From: Polycladomyces abyssicola
GTDB lineage: Bacteria > Bacillota > Bacilli > Thermoactinomycetales > JIR-001
DNA length: 64,000 bases
Direction: 5' to 3'
NCBI RefSeq assembly: GCF_018326425.1
Contig: NZ_AP024601.1
Span: 1,786,001 to 1,850,000, forward strand
How positions within the stretch are numbered: position 1 is the first letter of the stretch; each line of letters opens with the position of its first letter. The notes under the pieces were generated by a model. The model did no database searches. It had not been told where the DNA came from and worked only from the letters and a program-made list of their open reading frames with translations. Both the position numbers and the translations under genes were made by a program. Below are positions 36,706 through 44,268 of this stretch, piece after piece.

Positions 36706-39700
36706 TTAAAACAGTGTCAACTGGTTGCTCTCCGGCAATCCCTCGAGACAGCCCAGTTTTTTGAGCACTTCCACCACCGCACTGGATATGCGGCTCCGCT
36801 TTTGCAAGTCTTCAATGGAGAGAAACTCACCCTGCTCTCGTGCCTGTACGATATTGCGTGCCGCGTTTTCCCCGATACCGGAAACGGAGGAGAACGGCGG
36901 CAGCAAGCGGTCGCCGTCCACCTGGAACCGGGTGGCGTCGGAGCGATACAGATCGATGTTGCCGAACTTGAGGCCGCGGGCCAACATCTCCTGCGCCGAT
37001 TCCAACACGGTGAGCAAGCCCTTTTCCTTGGCCGTGGCGGCGTTGCCCTTTTCCAGGATCTCCTCGATCTGGAGACGAATTGCATCTTTGCCCTTGAGCA
37101 CCAGCTCCAGGTCAAAATCGTCGGCACGAACCGAGAAATAGGTCGCGTAATACTCCGCCGGATAGTACACTTTGAACCAGGCGATCCGCACCGCCATCAT
37201 CACGTAAGCCACCGCGTGTGCTTTGGGGAACATGTATTTGATCTTGCGGCAGGATTCGATGTACCATTCCGGCACATTATGTTGCCGCATGAAATCGGCC
37301 TCTTCGTCGGTCAGACCTTTCCCTTTCCGCACCTTCTCCATGATCTTAAACGCTTTGGAGGGTGGTAGTCCCTTATAGATCAGATAAACCATGATGTCGT
37401 CCCGGGTAGAGATCACCTCGGACAGCTTCGCCGTACCGCTGCGGATCAAGTCTTGGGCGTTGTTGAGCCACACATCGGTCCCGTGGGACAAACCGGAGAT
37501 ACGGACCAGTTCGCCAAACGTGGTCGGCTTGGTGTCCTCCAGCATCTGACGGACAAAACGGGTGCCGAACTCGGGAATGCCCAGGGTGCCCATCGTATTG
37601 CCGCCCAAGTCCTCCGGTGTCACCCCGAGTGACTCGGTTCCACTGAACAACTTCAGCACCTCGGGATCATCGGTCGGGATCGTTTTAGGATCCACACCGG
37701 TCAAATCCTGCAACATGCGAATCACCGTTGGATCATCGTGTCCCAGGATATCCAGTTTCAACAGGCGGCCGCTGATCGCATGGTAATCGAAGTGCGTCGT
37801 GATCGTCTCCGATTTGGGATCGTCCGCCGGACGCTGAATGGGTGTAAAATCGTACACTTCCCGGTTGTTGGGAATAACCATCAGCCCGCCGGGATGCTGC
37901 CCGGTTGTCCGCTTCACCCCGCTGCATCCACGTACCATGCGCTCGATTTCTGCATTGCGCCAATTGAGCTGGCGTTCTTCCTGGTACTTTTTCACGAATC
38001 CGTATGCCGTCTTTTCAGCCACTGTCGAAATCGTTCCGGCACGATACACGTAATCCTTGCCGAACAATTCCTCGGTGTATTTATGAGCACGGGGCTGGTA
38101 CTCCCCGGAGAAGTTCAAATCGATATCGGGCACCTTGTCCCCCTCGAATCCGAGAAACGTCTCAAACGGAATATCGTGCCCATCTTTTTTCAACGGCGTT
38201 CCACACTCTGGACAATCCTTGCGTGGCAAGTCGAAACCGGACGCCACCGAACCGTCGGTGATGAATTCATTGTATTTGCAGTTGGGACAGATGTAGTGCG
38301 GCGGCAAGGGATTTACCTCGGTAATCGAACTCATCGTCGCCACAAAAGACGATCCGACCGACCCCCGCGATCCAACCAGGTATCCGTCGGACAGCGATTT
38401 GGTCACCAATTTATGAGCGATGAGATAAATAACGGCAAAACCGTGCTTGATAATGCTGCCCAGTTCCTTTTCCAACCGCTCGCGCACGATATCCGGAAGC
38501 GGATCACCGTACGTGTTTTTCGCCGTCTCATAACAGATGCGCCGCAGTTCCTCGTCCGCGCCTTCGATGATCGGCGTGTGCAATTCATCGGGGAAAGGCT
38601 TCAGCTCTTCCACCATGTCAGCGATCTTGCGCGGATTGGCCACCACCACCTCAAATGCCTTGTCTTCGCCGAGATACGAAAACTCCTCCAACATTTCGTC
38701 GGTGGTGCGGAAATAGACTTTGGGCAACGGATCGGTTTGACGGAAACGATTGTCGTTGGCCACCAAAATCTCACGGTATATCGCATCCCACTCGTCAAGG
38801 TAGTGGGCATTGGACGTGGCCACCACCGGTTTGCCCAGCTTCTCTCCGATCTCCACCAACAGGCGGTTAGCCTCGCGCAGACGCTCCTCACTTTCGACGA
38901 TTCCTTTTTCGATCAGGTGGCGGTTCACTTCCACCGGTTGGATTTCCAGGTAATCGTAGAACTGCGCAATCTCTTCCACTTCCTGCGGTGACTTTTGCAA
39001 TGCCGCCTCGTACAGCTCCCCTTTCTCACAACCGGACCCGATGATCAACCCTTCCCGGTGTTTGATCAGTTCACTGCGCGGAATGCGCGGTGTTTTGTTA
39101 CCGAAGTATTTCAAATGGGAAAGCGAAATCAGTTTGTACAGGTTTTTCAAGCCGGTCTCATTTTGGACGAGTATAATCGCATGAAACGGCCGCAACCGGC
39201 TGATATCCCGGTCACCGGTGAAATCGTTCAGCTGATCGAGATACCGGATATTCCGTTCGACGCAGTCGACGATCATCTTCCACGTGAGGTATCCGGTCGC
39301 TTCCGCGTCATAGATGGCCCGGTGGTGTTGTTCCAGATGGATGTCAAACTGTTTACAGAGAGTGTTCAGTCGGTAGTTTTTCATCCCCGGATAGAGAAAG
39401 CGGGCCAATTCCAATGTGTCGATGACGGGGTTGGTCACCGGCTGCCGCCCCATCCTTTTTACTCCCATCTGCAAGAAGCCCATATCGAAACGGGCGTTGT
39501 GAGCCACCAGGACGCTGTCACCGACAAACTCCAGAAAACGGGACAGCACGTCCTCCACTTCCGGTGCACCTTCCAACATGTCGTCTGTGATCCCGGTCAG
39601 TTCCGTAATCTGAGCCGTCAGTGGACGGTGCGGGTTGGCAAACGACTCGAAACGGTCGATGATTTCACCGTTTTTCACCTTGACCGCAGCCAGCTCGATA

Positions 39701-40998
39701 ATCGTGTCGTGCACCGCAGACAAGCCAGTCGTCTCCACGTCGAACACCACATACGTATCCTCTTTCAGCTCACGGTGGGCGGCGTTCATCACAATCGGTA
39801 CCCCATCGTCCACCACATACGCCTCGACACCCAGAATCACCTTGATGCCGTGCTTTTTCCCCGCACTGTAGGCTTCGGGAAATGCCTGCACAACACCGTG
39901 ATCAGTGACCGCCACCGCCGGGTGACCCCATTCGGCCGCCCGTTTGATCATGTCACCGGCATCGTATACACCGTCCATCGCACTCATCGACGTGTGCAGA
40001 TGCAACTCCACCCGCTTTTCTTCAGCTGTGTCCACCCTGCGTACCGGGTCCGTCTCACGCAAGTCATTTGCGATCAACACCAGCTCACGGGCAAAGGTAT
40101 CAAACTGGACGGAGCCGCGCGCCTTCACCCACATACCGTCTTTGACGCGGGACAACATAGCCGCGTCTTCCTTATCGCGGGCAAACACCTTGACTTGAAT
40201 CGAATCCGTAAAATCGGTGAGGTTAAACGTCAACAGCGTCCGTCCGCTCCGCAGTTCGCGCACCTCGGAGTTGAAAACTTCCCCCTTGATGGCGACGCGT
40301 CTCTCTTCTTCCTGAATCTGTCTGATCGGAATTGGTTCATCCTGAAAGTCGTATCCGATCGCCAGCTCTTCCGGTTCGTGGACCGGTGGTTCCGTCGACC
40401 CTGACTTCGCTTCCTCGCGCTTAACCAACGCTTCCTCCACCAATGCGCGCATCGCTTCTTCCTGTTGTTCGCGGAACCGCTCCTCCGCCGTTTCGGCTTG
40501 TTCACTCGACAGGATCACCGAAATGCGTCCACCGGAAAGATCCTGCAAATAGGAGGCGATTGCATCGTCCACCCGTTTTTGACGCGCCATATTCAACATC
40601 ATCGGATTGGGAAACACGATGGTGAGCCGATCCCGTTCCCAGTTCCAAGTTGCTTTGCCCAACCAACCAGCCGCGGCGGTGGATACGTTCTCGGCCACGT
40701 GATGCCGGATCACCTGCCAGTAGACCTCCAGCAGCTGGTTCATTTCCACATGATCAAAGCGGACCTTGAGCGAAACGCGGGCATACTCCTGAAATGCCCG
40801 GGAAATCCGCTCTTGCGCCTCCTGTACGATATGCGGAGGTACCAACCGGGGCAAGCGAAGAAGGATCGTCCATGACTGCCTCTTGCGACTGACCCGAACC
40901 TTTTCTATGTACGCACCCGAAAAATGCTCGTTCCACCACTCTGGTGACAGATTGCCATGTGCCAACAACTTCTCCAGTTTGAGAGCCGCAGAAGACAT
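36706..40998 (-). CDS. polC: DNA polymerase III alpha subunit, PolC type
   Basis: A 1430-residue replicative polymerase with built-in proofreading. Domains in order: N-terminal domains, OB fold (VAIKGEVFNSEVRELRSG, about 235-320), PHP domain (VELHLHTSMSAMDGV, from about 333), DEDD exonuclease (VVFDVETTGLSA, from about 420), the rest of PHP, then the polymerase with a zinc module (CPNCKYNEF ... CPECG), the catalytic DIDLNFSGEYQ, and HhH/C-terminal domains ending NQLTLF. ATG at 40998 has GGAGGTGA 8 nt upstream. Normally adjacent to proS, here separated by the arsenic block. Confidence 0.96.
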   Translation of the reverse strand: MSSAALKLEKLLAHGNLSPEWWNEHFSGAYIEKVRVSRKRQSWTILLRLPRLVPPHIVQEAQERISRAFQEYARVSLKVRFDHVEMNQLLEVYWQVIRHHVAENVSTAAAGWLGKATWNWERDRLTIVFPNPMMLNMARQKRVDDAIASYLQDLSGGRISVILSSEQAETAEERFREQQEEAMRALVEEALVKREEAKSGSTEPPVHEPEELAIGYDFQDEPIPIRQIQEEERRVAIKGEVFNSEVRELRSGRTLLTFNLTDFTDSIQVKVFARDKEDAAMLSRVKDGMWVKARGSVQFDTFARELVLIANDLRETDPVRRVDTAEEKRVELHLHTSMSAMDGVYDAGDMIKRAAEWGHPAVAVTDHGVVQAFPEAYSAGKKHGIKVILGVEAYVVDDGVPIVMNAAHRELKEDTYVVFDVETTGLSAVHDTIIELAAVKVKNGEIIDRFESFANPHRPLTAQITELTGITDDMLEGAPEVEDVLSRFLEFVGDSVLVAHNARFDMGFLQMGVKRMGRQPVTNPVIDTLELARFLYPGMKNYRLNTLCKQFDIHLEQHHRAIYDAEATGYLTWKMIVDCVERNIRYLDQLNDFTGDRDISRLRPFHAIILVQNETGLKNLYKLISLSHLKYFGNKTPRIPRSELIKHREGLIIGSGCEKGELYEAALQKSPQEVEEIAQFYDYLEIQPVEVNRHLIEKGIVESEERLREANRLLVEIGEKLGKPVVATSNAHYLDEWDAIYREILVANDNRFRQTDPLPKVYFRTTDEMLEEFSYLGEDKAFEVVVANPRKIADMVEELKPFPDELHTPIIEGADEELRRICYETAKNTYGDPLPDIVRERLEKELGSIIKHGFAVIYLIAHKLVTKSLSDGYLVGSRGSVGSSFVATMSSITEVNPLPPHYICPNCKYNEFITDGSVASGFDLPRKDCPECGTPLKKDGHDIPFETFLGFEGDKVPDIDLNFSGEYQPRAHKYTEELFGKDYVYRAGTISTVAEKTAYGFVKKYQEERQLNWRNAEIERMVRGCSGVKRTTGQHPGGLMVIPNNREVYDFTPIQRPADDPKSETITTHFDYHAISGRLLKLDILGHDDPTVIRMLQDLTGVDPKTIPTDDPEVLKLFSGTESLGVTPEDLGGNTMGTLGIPEFGTRFVRQMLEDTKPTTFGELVRISGLSHGTDVWLNNAQDLIRSGTAKLSEVISTRDDIMVYLIYKGLPPSKAFKIMEKVRKGKGLTDEEADFMRQHNVPEWYIESCRKIKYMFPKAHAVAYVMMAVRIAWFKVYYPAEYYATYFSVRADDFDLELVLKGKDAIRLQIEEILEKGNAATAKEKGLLTVLESAQEMLARGLKFGNIDLYRSDATRFQVDGDRLLPPFSSVSGIGENAARNIVQAREQGEFLSIEDLQKRSRISSAVVEVLKKLGCLEGLPESNQLTLF

Positions 40999-41103
40999 CG
41001 TCCGGTTCACCTCCCTACCATTTCGTCTCTTAAGAGTGTATCAGAAAGAGAAATAGGCGACTAGGCATCTCTGGTAAATCCGTAAGGTAGCAAATACTTT
41101 CCA

Positions 41104-41280
41104 TGGTGAGCGAAGACCCGGAAAGCGCAGGAATGAATTCGCGGGAAACTTCCCCTAAGCGAAGCGTACTTTGCCCGCATTTTGTGCCCCGGGGCGTAGC
41201 GGCCAGACCTGCTTCCCTGCAGGGCGCAGGTGGAACAAGCCGGGAAAACAATTGGTCAGTATTCACCTAACACGCTCAAG
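41104..41280 (+). repeat. Dispersed repeat, copy 2 (longest)
   Basis: The most complete copy, about 175 nt. The left block matches 36612-36686, the middle block (CTGCTTCCCTGCAGGGCGCA and following) matches the inverted copy at 6166-6275, and the right end (AGTATTCACCTAACACGCT) matches 14826-14846. It marks the polC side of the arsenic block. Confidence 0.65.
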
Positions 41281-41319
41281 GAGGTCGTTCGCTTCAGGTG
41301 CGGACATTTCGAAAATGAT

Positions 41320-41354
41320 CAAAGCCCCAACGGGAACCGACAATCAGGGCTTTG
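41320..41354. other. Orphan terminator-like hairpin
   Basis: CAAAGCCC and GGGCTTTG pair across a 19-nt loop. No gene ends beside it on either strand, so it may be left from a lost gene. Confidence 0.4.
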
Positions 41355-41395
41355 CAAAATGAAACCCCCGAAGGAAATATTTTAGCGCATGTTCA

Positions 41396-41552
41396 ATCAG
41401 TGCCACAAACGCTTAGAACCACAAGAAGCTAGCCTATGAAGTAGTACTTCGTAAACATGCGCTGACAGTACCTGTAACTGACCTTCTACGGGGACTAAGT
41501 AGGTACAAAAGGAACAGGATGCTCCATTGAGTATCCCGTTTGTCACATTTAA
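41396..41552. mobile_element. Possible miniature-element or IS remnant
   Basis: About 155 nt bounded by imperfect inverted ends: CAGTGCCACAAACG at 41398-41411 and CGTTTGTCACAT at 41537-41548, sharing ACAAACG plus GTG. The interior includes the palindrome GAAGTAGTACTTC. It lies at the boundary of the arsenic block and has no transposase. No duplicated target site is clear. Confidence 0.3.
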
Positions 41553-41556
41553 ATAA

Positions 41557-41573
41557 AGGCCCGGAAGGGGCCT
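41557..41573 (-). terminator. Orphan terminator-like hairpin
   Basis: AGGCCC/GGGCCT with loop GGAAG, followed on the minus strand by TTTATTT. No minus-strand gene ends here, which suggests a remnant of a deleted gene. Confidence 0.4.
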
Positions 41574-41655
41574 ATTTCTATGTCTTCTTGTGAGCATGGG
41601 ACCTCATCAGCAGAATTTTCTACTATGAATTTTCTTCTAAGTAATCGAATCATGC

Positions 41656-41683
41656 TTGACACATCAAAAATAATTGATATAAA
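41656..41683 (+). promoter_or_regulatory. Promoter of the arsI operon
   Basis: TTGACA at 41656-41661 and TATAAA at 41678-41683, spaced by 16 nt. It is the clearest sigma-A-type promoter in the window and lies entirely within the operator array described at 41663-41704. Confidence 0.75.
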
Positions 41684-41704
41684 CTCATATCAACAAAAAT
41701 TGAT
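41663..41704. promoter_or_regulatory. Tandem ArsR operators over the arsI promoter
   Basis: Two copies of ATCAA-N6-TTGAT at 41663-41678 and 41689-41704, 26 bp apart. Their inner arms also make a perfect TTGATAT-N6-ATATCAA inverted repeat (41674-41693). The first sits in the -35/-10 spacer, the second just after -10. This layout fits ArsR/SmtB-type repressors, presumably the ArsR encoded by the second gene of this operon. Confidence 0.7.
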
Positions 41705-41924
41705 TTGATGTGCAACCCCATGATGAACGATTTGGAGCATTGCAGGATTCGGACCGAAGAAATCCGTCAGGTAGGGAAAAGGCCAGACAAAGTCCGTTTA
41801 GACTTGGTAAATGGTTGGAGTGGTTCAAAACTCTTCCCCATAATCCTCGATGCCAACAGTACCTGCAAAAACAATTGGCTTGCTGTTCCCAACCGTTTTA
41901 ATTCCCATGAAAAGGATGATGACC

Positions 41925-42359
41925 ATGATTCTCAAACCCCATGTCGCTATCAACGTCCGAAACCTGGAGCAATCCATTGAATTTTACCGGCACCTATTTG
42001 GAGAAGAACCTGTCAAAGTACGTCCGGGTTACGCTAAATTTGACTTGGATGAACCCGCCTTAAACTTCACGTTGAATGAGGGAGGCGAAGTCAACGGCGG
42101 GATCAATCATCTTGGGATCCAAGTGGGCTCGACGGAAGAAGTGCTGGCCGCCAAGGAACGACTCAAAAGTGCCGGGTTGGCAACCTTCGACGAGATGGAC
42201 ACCACATGCTGTTACGCACGTCAGGATAAAATCTGGGTGACTAGTCCCGACGGACATCGTTGGGAAGTGTTTGTGGTAAAAGCAGACGCAGATCAATACG
42301 GAAAATCCTCCGTTAATTTTGAATCTGGTAGCGCCTGCTGTACCACCAACAACGGTTAA
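41925..42359 (+). CDS. arsI: ArsI-like C-As lyase (VOC superfamily dioxygenase)
   Basis: A 144-residue vicinal-oxygen-chelate protein. H6, H62 and E114 match the Fe(II) ligands of ArsI, and the vicinal pair C95-C96 in DTTCCYARQDK matches its trivalent organoarsenical site. ArsI removes methyl or aryl groups from compounds such as methylarsenite, giving arsenite. A second Cys pair (SACCTTNNG) lies near the C-terminus. ATG at 41925 is chosen for the family-like start MILKPHVAINV, with AAAAGG about 9 nt upstream; earlier ATGs are possible. CadI-like metal-induced proteins are the nearest alternative. Confidence 0.85.
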   Translation: MILKPHVAINVRNLEQSIEFYRHLFGEEPVKVRPGYAKFDLDEPALNFTLNEGGEVNGGINHLGIQVGSTEEVLAAKERLKSAGLATFDEMDTTCCYARQDKIWVTSPDGHRWEVFVVKADADQYGKSSVNFESGSACCTTNNG

Positions 42360-42365
42360 CCTTTC

Positions 42366-42396
42366 GTAAAACCTGGGCAGAGTGCCCGGGTTTTAC
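42366..42396 (+). terminator. Intra-operon attenuator after arsI
   Basis: A 14-bp stem, GTAAAACCTGGGCA with TGCCCGGGTTTTAC (one G-T pair), closes a 3-nt loop between arsI and arsR. No long U-tract follows, so it may reduce rather than stop downstream transcription, or stabilise the arsI message. Confidence 0.6.
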
Positions 42397-42424
42397 CTCT
42401 GTCCGAAGTAAGGGGTGAATACCT

Positions 42425-42772
42425 ATGGTTTGCACGAATGAACAATTATCCTTAATCGCTAAGGCTCTATCAGATCCGATTCGGTTGCAGATCATGGACC
42501 TGGTAGCCAAAGGGAGCCTTAATGAAACGCCGATCCAAAAATGTTGCACGAAAGGAATGTGCGTCTGTGATATCCAAGAAGCGTTGGATATGAAGCAGTC
42601 AAAAGTGTCCTATCACCTGAAAGAATTGAAAAACGCCGGCCTTCTTTATGAGCGGAAAGAAGGAAAGTGGCATTATTACGCCGTAAATCAAGATACCCTA
42701 GAACGCTTTTGTCGGGAGTTGAATGATCGTTTTTTCTTAAATCTCCTTCATACTGAAGCGAAGGTGGAATAA
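42425..42772 (+). CDS. arsR: ArsR-family arsenic-responsive repressor (first copy)
   Basis: A 115-residue winged-helix repressor. ALSDPIRLQIMDLV and the recognition helix MKQSKVSYHLKELKNAGLL are typical of ArsR/SmtB. The sensing motif is unusually cysteine-rich: KCCTKGMCVCDIQ contains the CVCD of canonical ArsR plus an extra CC pair. It likely represses its own operon at 41663-41704 and releases on trivalent arsenicals. AAGGGGTG lies 7 nt before the ATG. Confidence 0.9.
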   Translation: MVCTNEQLSLIAKALSDPIRLQIMDLVAKGSLNETPIQKCCTKGMCVCDIQEALDMKQSKVSYHLKELKNAGLLYERKEGKWHYYAVNQDTLERFCRELNDRFFLNLLHTEAKVE

Positions 42773-43261
42773 ATGAGCTATGATTGGGTCGTCCGGAAAG
42801 CGGAAGAAAAAGATATCCCCCGGATCCGAGACATCTACAACCAAGGGATTGAGGATCGGATTGCCACATTGGAGGAGCAGCCCAAAACCATGGAAGAGAT
42901 GAACCAGTGGTTTCACCAAAGATCCCCTCGGTACGCTGTGCTGGTCGCAGAGCTCAACGGTAAAATCCATGGGTGGGCTTCACTCAATCCGTATTCTCAT
43001 CGGTGTGCTTATGCAGGGGTGGCAGATGTTTCCGTCTATATCGATCGAAAGTGGCGGGGAAAAGGTCTTGGCACTAAGCTGCTACGGTCATTAGAAGAAA
43101 AAGCGAGAGAAAACGGGTTTTTTAAAATGGTGCTGTCCTTTAACCATCTCGGCCAAGGTTTATATCGGAAAATGGGCTTCAGGGAAGTAGGAGTGTTTCA
43201 AAACCAAGGAAAGCTCGACGGCCAATTCGTTGATGTGATGGCAATGGAAAAATTACTATAG
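42773..43261 (+). CDS. arsN: ArsN1-like GNAT N-acetyltransferase A
   Basis: A 162-residue GNAT acetyltransferase of the phosphinothricin acetyltransferase group. DIYNQGIEDRIAT near residue 25, the WASLNPY strand, and the acetyl-CoA loop RGKGLGTKLL near residue 105 are visible. Within ars operons this family (ArsN1) acetylates the organoarsenical antibiotic arsinothricin, which mimics phosphinothricin, so that is the likely function. The ATG directly abuts the arsR stop (TAAATG). Phosphinothricin or methionine sulfoximine acetylation is an alternative. Confidence 0.8.
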   Translation: MSYDWVVRKAEEKDIPRIRDIYNQGIEDRIATLEEQPKTMEEMNQWFHQRSPRYAVLVAELNGKIHGWASLNPYSHRCAYAGVADVSVYIDRKWRGKGLGTKLLRSLEEKARENGFFKMVLSFNHLGQGLYRKMGFREVGVFQNQGKLDGQFVDVMAMEKLL

Positions 43262-43297
43262 TTATTTTCAAACTAAATGAAATTTGGTGAGGAACCA

Positions 43298-43801
43298 ATG
43301 ATCATGATTCGTCCAGCACTTCTTTTGGATGCCGCGGCAATAACGGAAATTTATAACGAGGGAATTCAATCGCGCCAAGCCACTTTTGAAACCTCTTTAT
43401 ATACGGTGGAAGATCGACGAAAATGGATCAAGAATCACGAAGATCATTATCCCATATTAGTGGCAGTGAAGGATGAACTGGTTGTTGGTTGGGCTTGTGT
43501 TCATCCTTACCGATCCCGTAATTGTTATCGTGGTGTCGGCGAGTTTTCGATTTATATCCGGGAAGGTTATAAAGGAATGGGAATTGGAAAACATCTGCTT
43601 AATTCACTAGTGAATACATGTGCTGAACTGGGTTACTGGAAACTGGTTTCTCGAATCTTTGATTTTAACCACGCTAGCCGCGCGTTATGTCGAGCCTGTG
43701 GGTTTAGGGAAGTAGGGGTTTACGAAAAGCACGGGAAATTAGATGGAAAATGGGTAGACTGTATTATTGTAGAAAAGCTCATTGATGACAACCTTGATTA
43801 A
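43298..43801 (+). CDS. arsN: ArsN1-like GNAT N-acetyltransferase B
   Basis: A 167-residue homologue of the preceding gene, sharing EIYNEGIQSRQATFE, the WACVHPYRSR strand and the GMGIGKHLL acetyl-CoA loop, but clearly diverged from it over most of its length. It ends DNLD. ATG at 43298 has GGTGAGG 5 nt upstream. Two diverged ArsN-type enzymes in one operon suggests different substrates or kinetic ranges. Codon use looks AT-rich compared with flanking housekeeping genes. Confidence 0.78.
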   Translation: MIMIRPALLLDAAAITEIYNEGIQSRQATFETSLYTVEDRRKWIKNHEDHYPILVAVKDELVVGWACVHPYRSRNCYRGVGEFSIYIREGYKGMGIGKHLLNSLVNTCAELGYWKLVSRIFDFNHASRALCRACGFREVGVYEKHGKLDGKWVDCIIVEKLIDDNLD

Positions 43802-43807
43802 TATGAG

Positions 43808-43842
43808 AAAGCCACATCCCACAACGAGGATGTGGCTATTAT
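43808..43842. terminator. Shared terminator of the two convergent ars operons
   Basis: AGCCACATCC paired with GGATGTGGCT around an 8-nt loop, followed on the plus strand by ATTATTTATTTC. It lies 8 nt after arsN B and a few nt before the arsC stop, serving both operons. Confidence 0.8.
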
Positions 43843-44268
43843 TTATTTCCCTTCTTTTGCAAACTGAATAATCCTGGCTTCAATTTGATCTCTAACCCGT
43901 CGAAAAACTTCCCATACTTCCTCTTCGGTCCCTTGTGCCTTAGCTGGATCATCAAATCCCCAATGTTGTCGGTTGACATGAGGCGGGGTCATCGGACATT
44001 TGTTATTTGCATCACCACACAAAGTGATAACGTAATCGGCCTTGTTCAAGATTTCAGGGTCGATGACATCCGACGTCTGCTGCGAGATGTCGATCCCTTT
44101 TTCGGCCATGACCTTTACTGCCTTAGGATTCAGACCATGAGCCTCGATTCCAGCACTATATACTTCAAAACGGTCACCCAAATACTTTTTACCGAAGCCC
44201 TCCGCCATTTGACTGCGGCAAGAGTTGCCGGTACACAAGAAATAGATGATTTTCTTATTGTCCTTCAT
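43843..44268 (-). CDS. arsC: Thioredoxin-coupled arsenate reductase
   Basis: A 141-residue low-molecular-weight phosphatase-fold reductase. The P-loop CTGNSCRS (C12, C17) and the redox pair C84 and C91 in [11 protein letters not shown] match the three catalytic cysteines of the staphylococcal pI258/B. subtilis ArsC class. It reduces arsenate to arsenite. ATG at 44268 has GGAGG 8 nt upstream, inside the end of the aquaporin gene, which it overlaps by 14 nt. The long upstream extension to 44388 is unsupported. Confidence 0.94.
   Translation of the reverse strand: MKDNKKIIYFLCTGNSCRSQMAEGFGKKYLGDRFEVYSAGIEAHGLNPKAVKVMAEKGIDISQQTSDVIDPEILNKADYVITLCGDANNKCPMTPPHVNRQHWGFDDPAKAQGTEEEVWEVFRRVRDQIEARIIQFAKEGK

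Larger units (their letters stand above)
40999..41924. other. Noncoding region between polC and arsI
   Basis: A 926-nt region with no gene I can support. Left to right: polC upstream sequence, the longest copy of the dispersed repeat (41104-41280), an orphan hairpin (41320-41354), a possible miniature-element remnant (41396-41552), a second orphan hairpin (41557-41573), the ars promoter with two operators, and a leader of about 230 nt before arsI. Confidence 0.55.

Noticed and set aside
38995-40404. 469-codon plus-strand open frame
   Set aside because: Antisense of polC with antisense-type composition and no domain resemblance.
41397-41597. 66-codon minus-strand frame at the island edge, considered as a recombinase fragment
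   Set aside because: The translation does not show recombinase or transposase motifs; the stretch is better described as a possible inverted-repeat remnant.
41705-41980. 91-codon frame in the arsI leader
   Set aside because: It overlaps the start of arsI in another frame, has no ribosome site and no recognisable features; a short leader peptide cannot be excluded but is not supported.
42773-43801. Simple phosphinothricin resistance genes unrelated to arsenic
   Set aside because: Sequence alone would allow it, but co-transcription with arsI and arsR makes the ArsN interpretation more likely; kept as the stated alternative.
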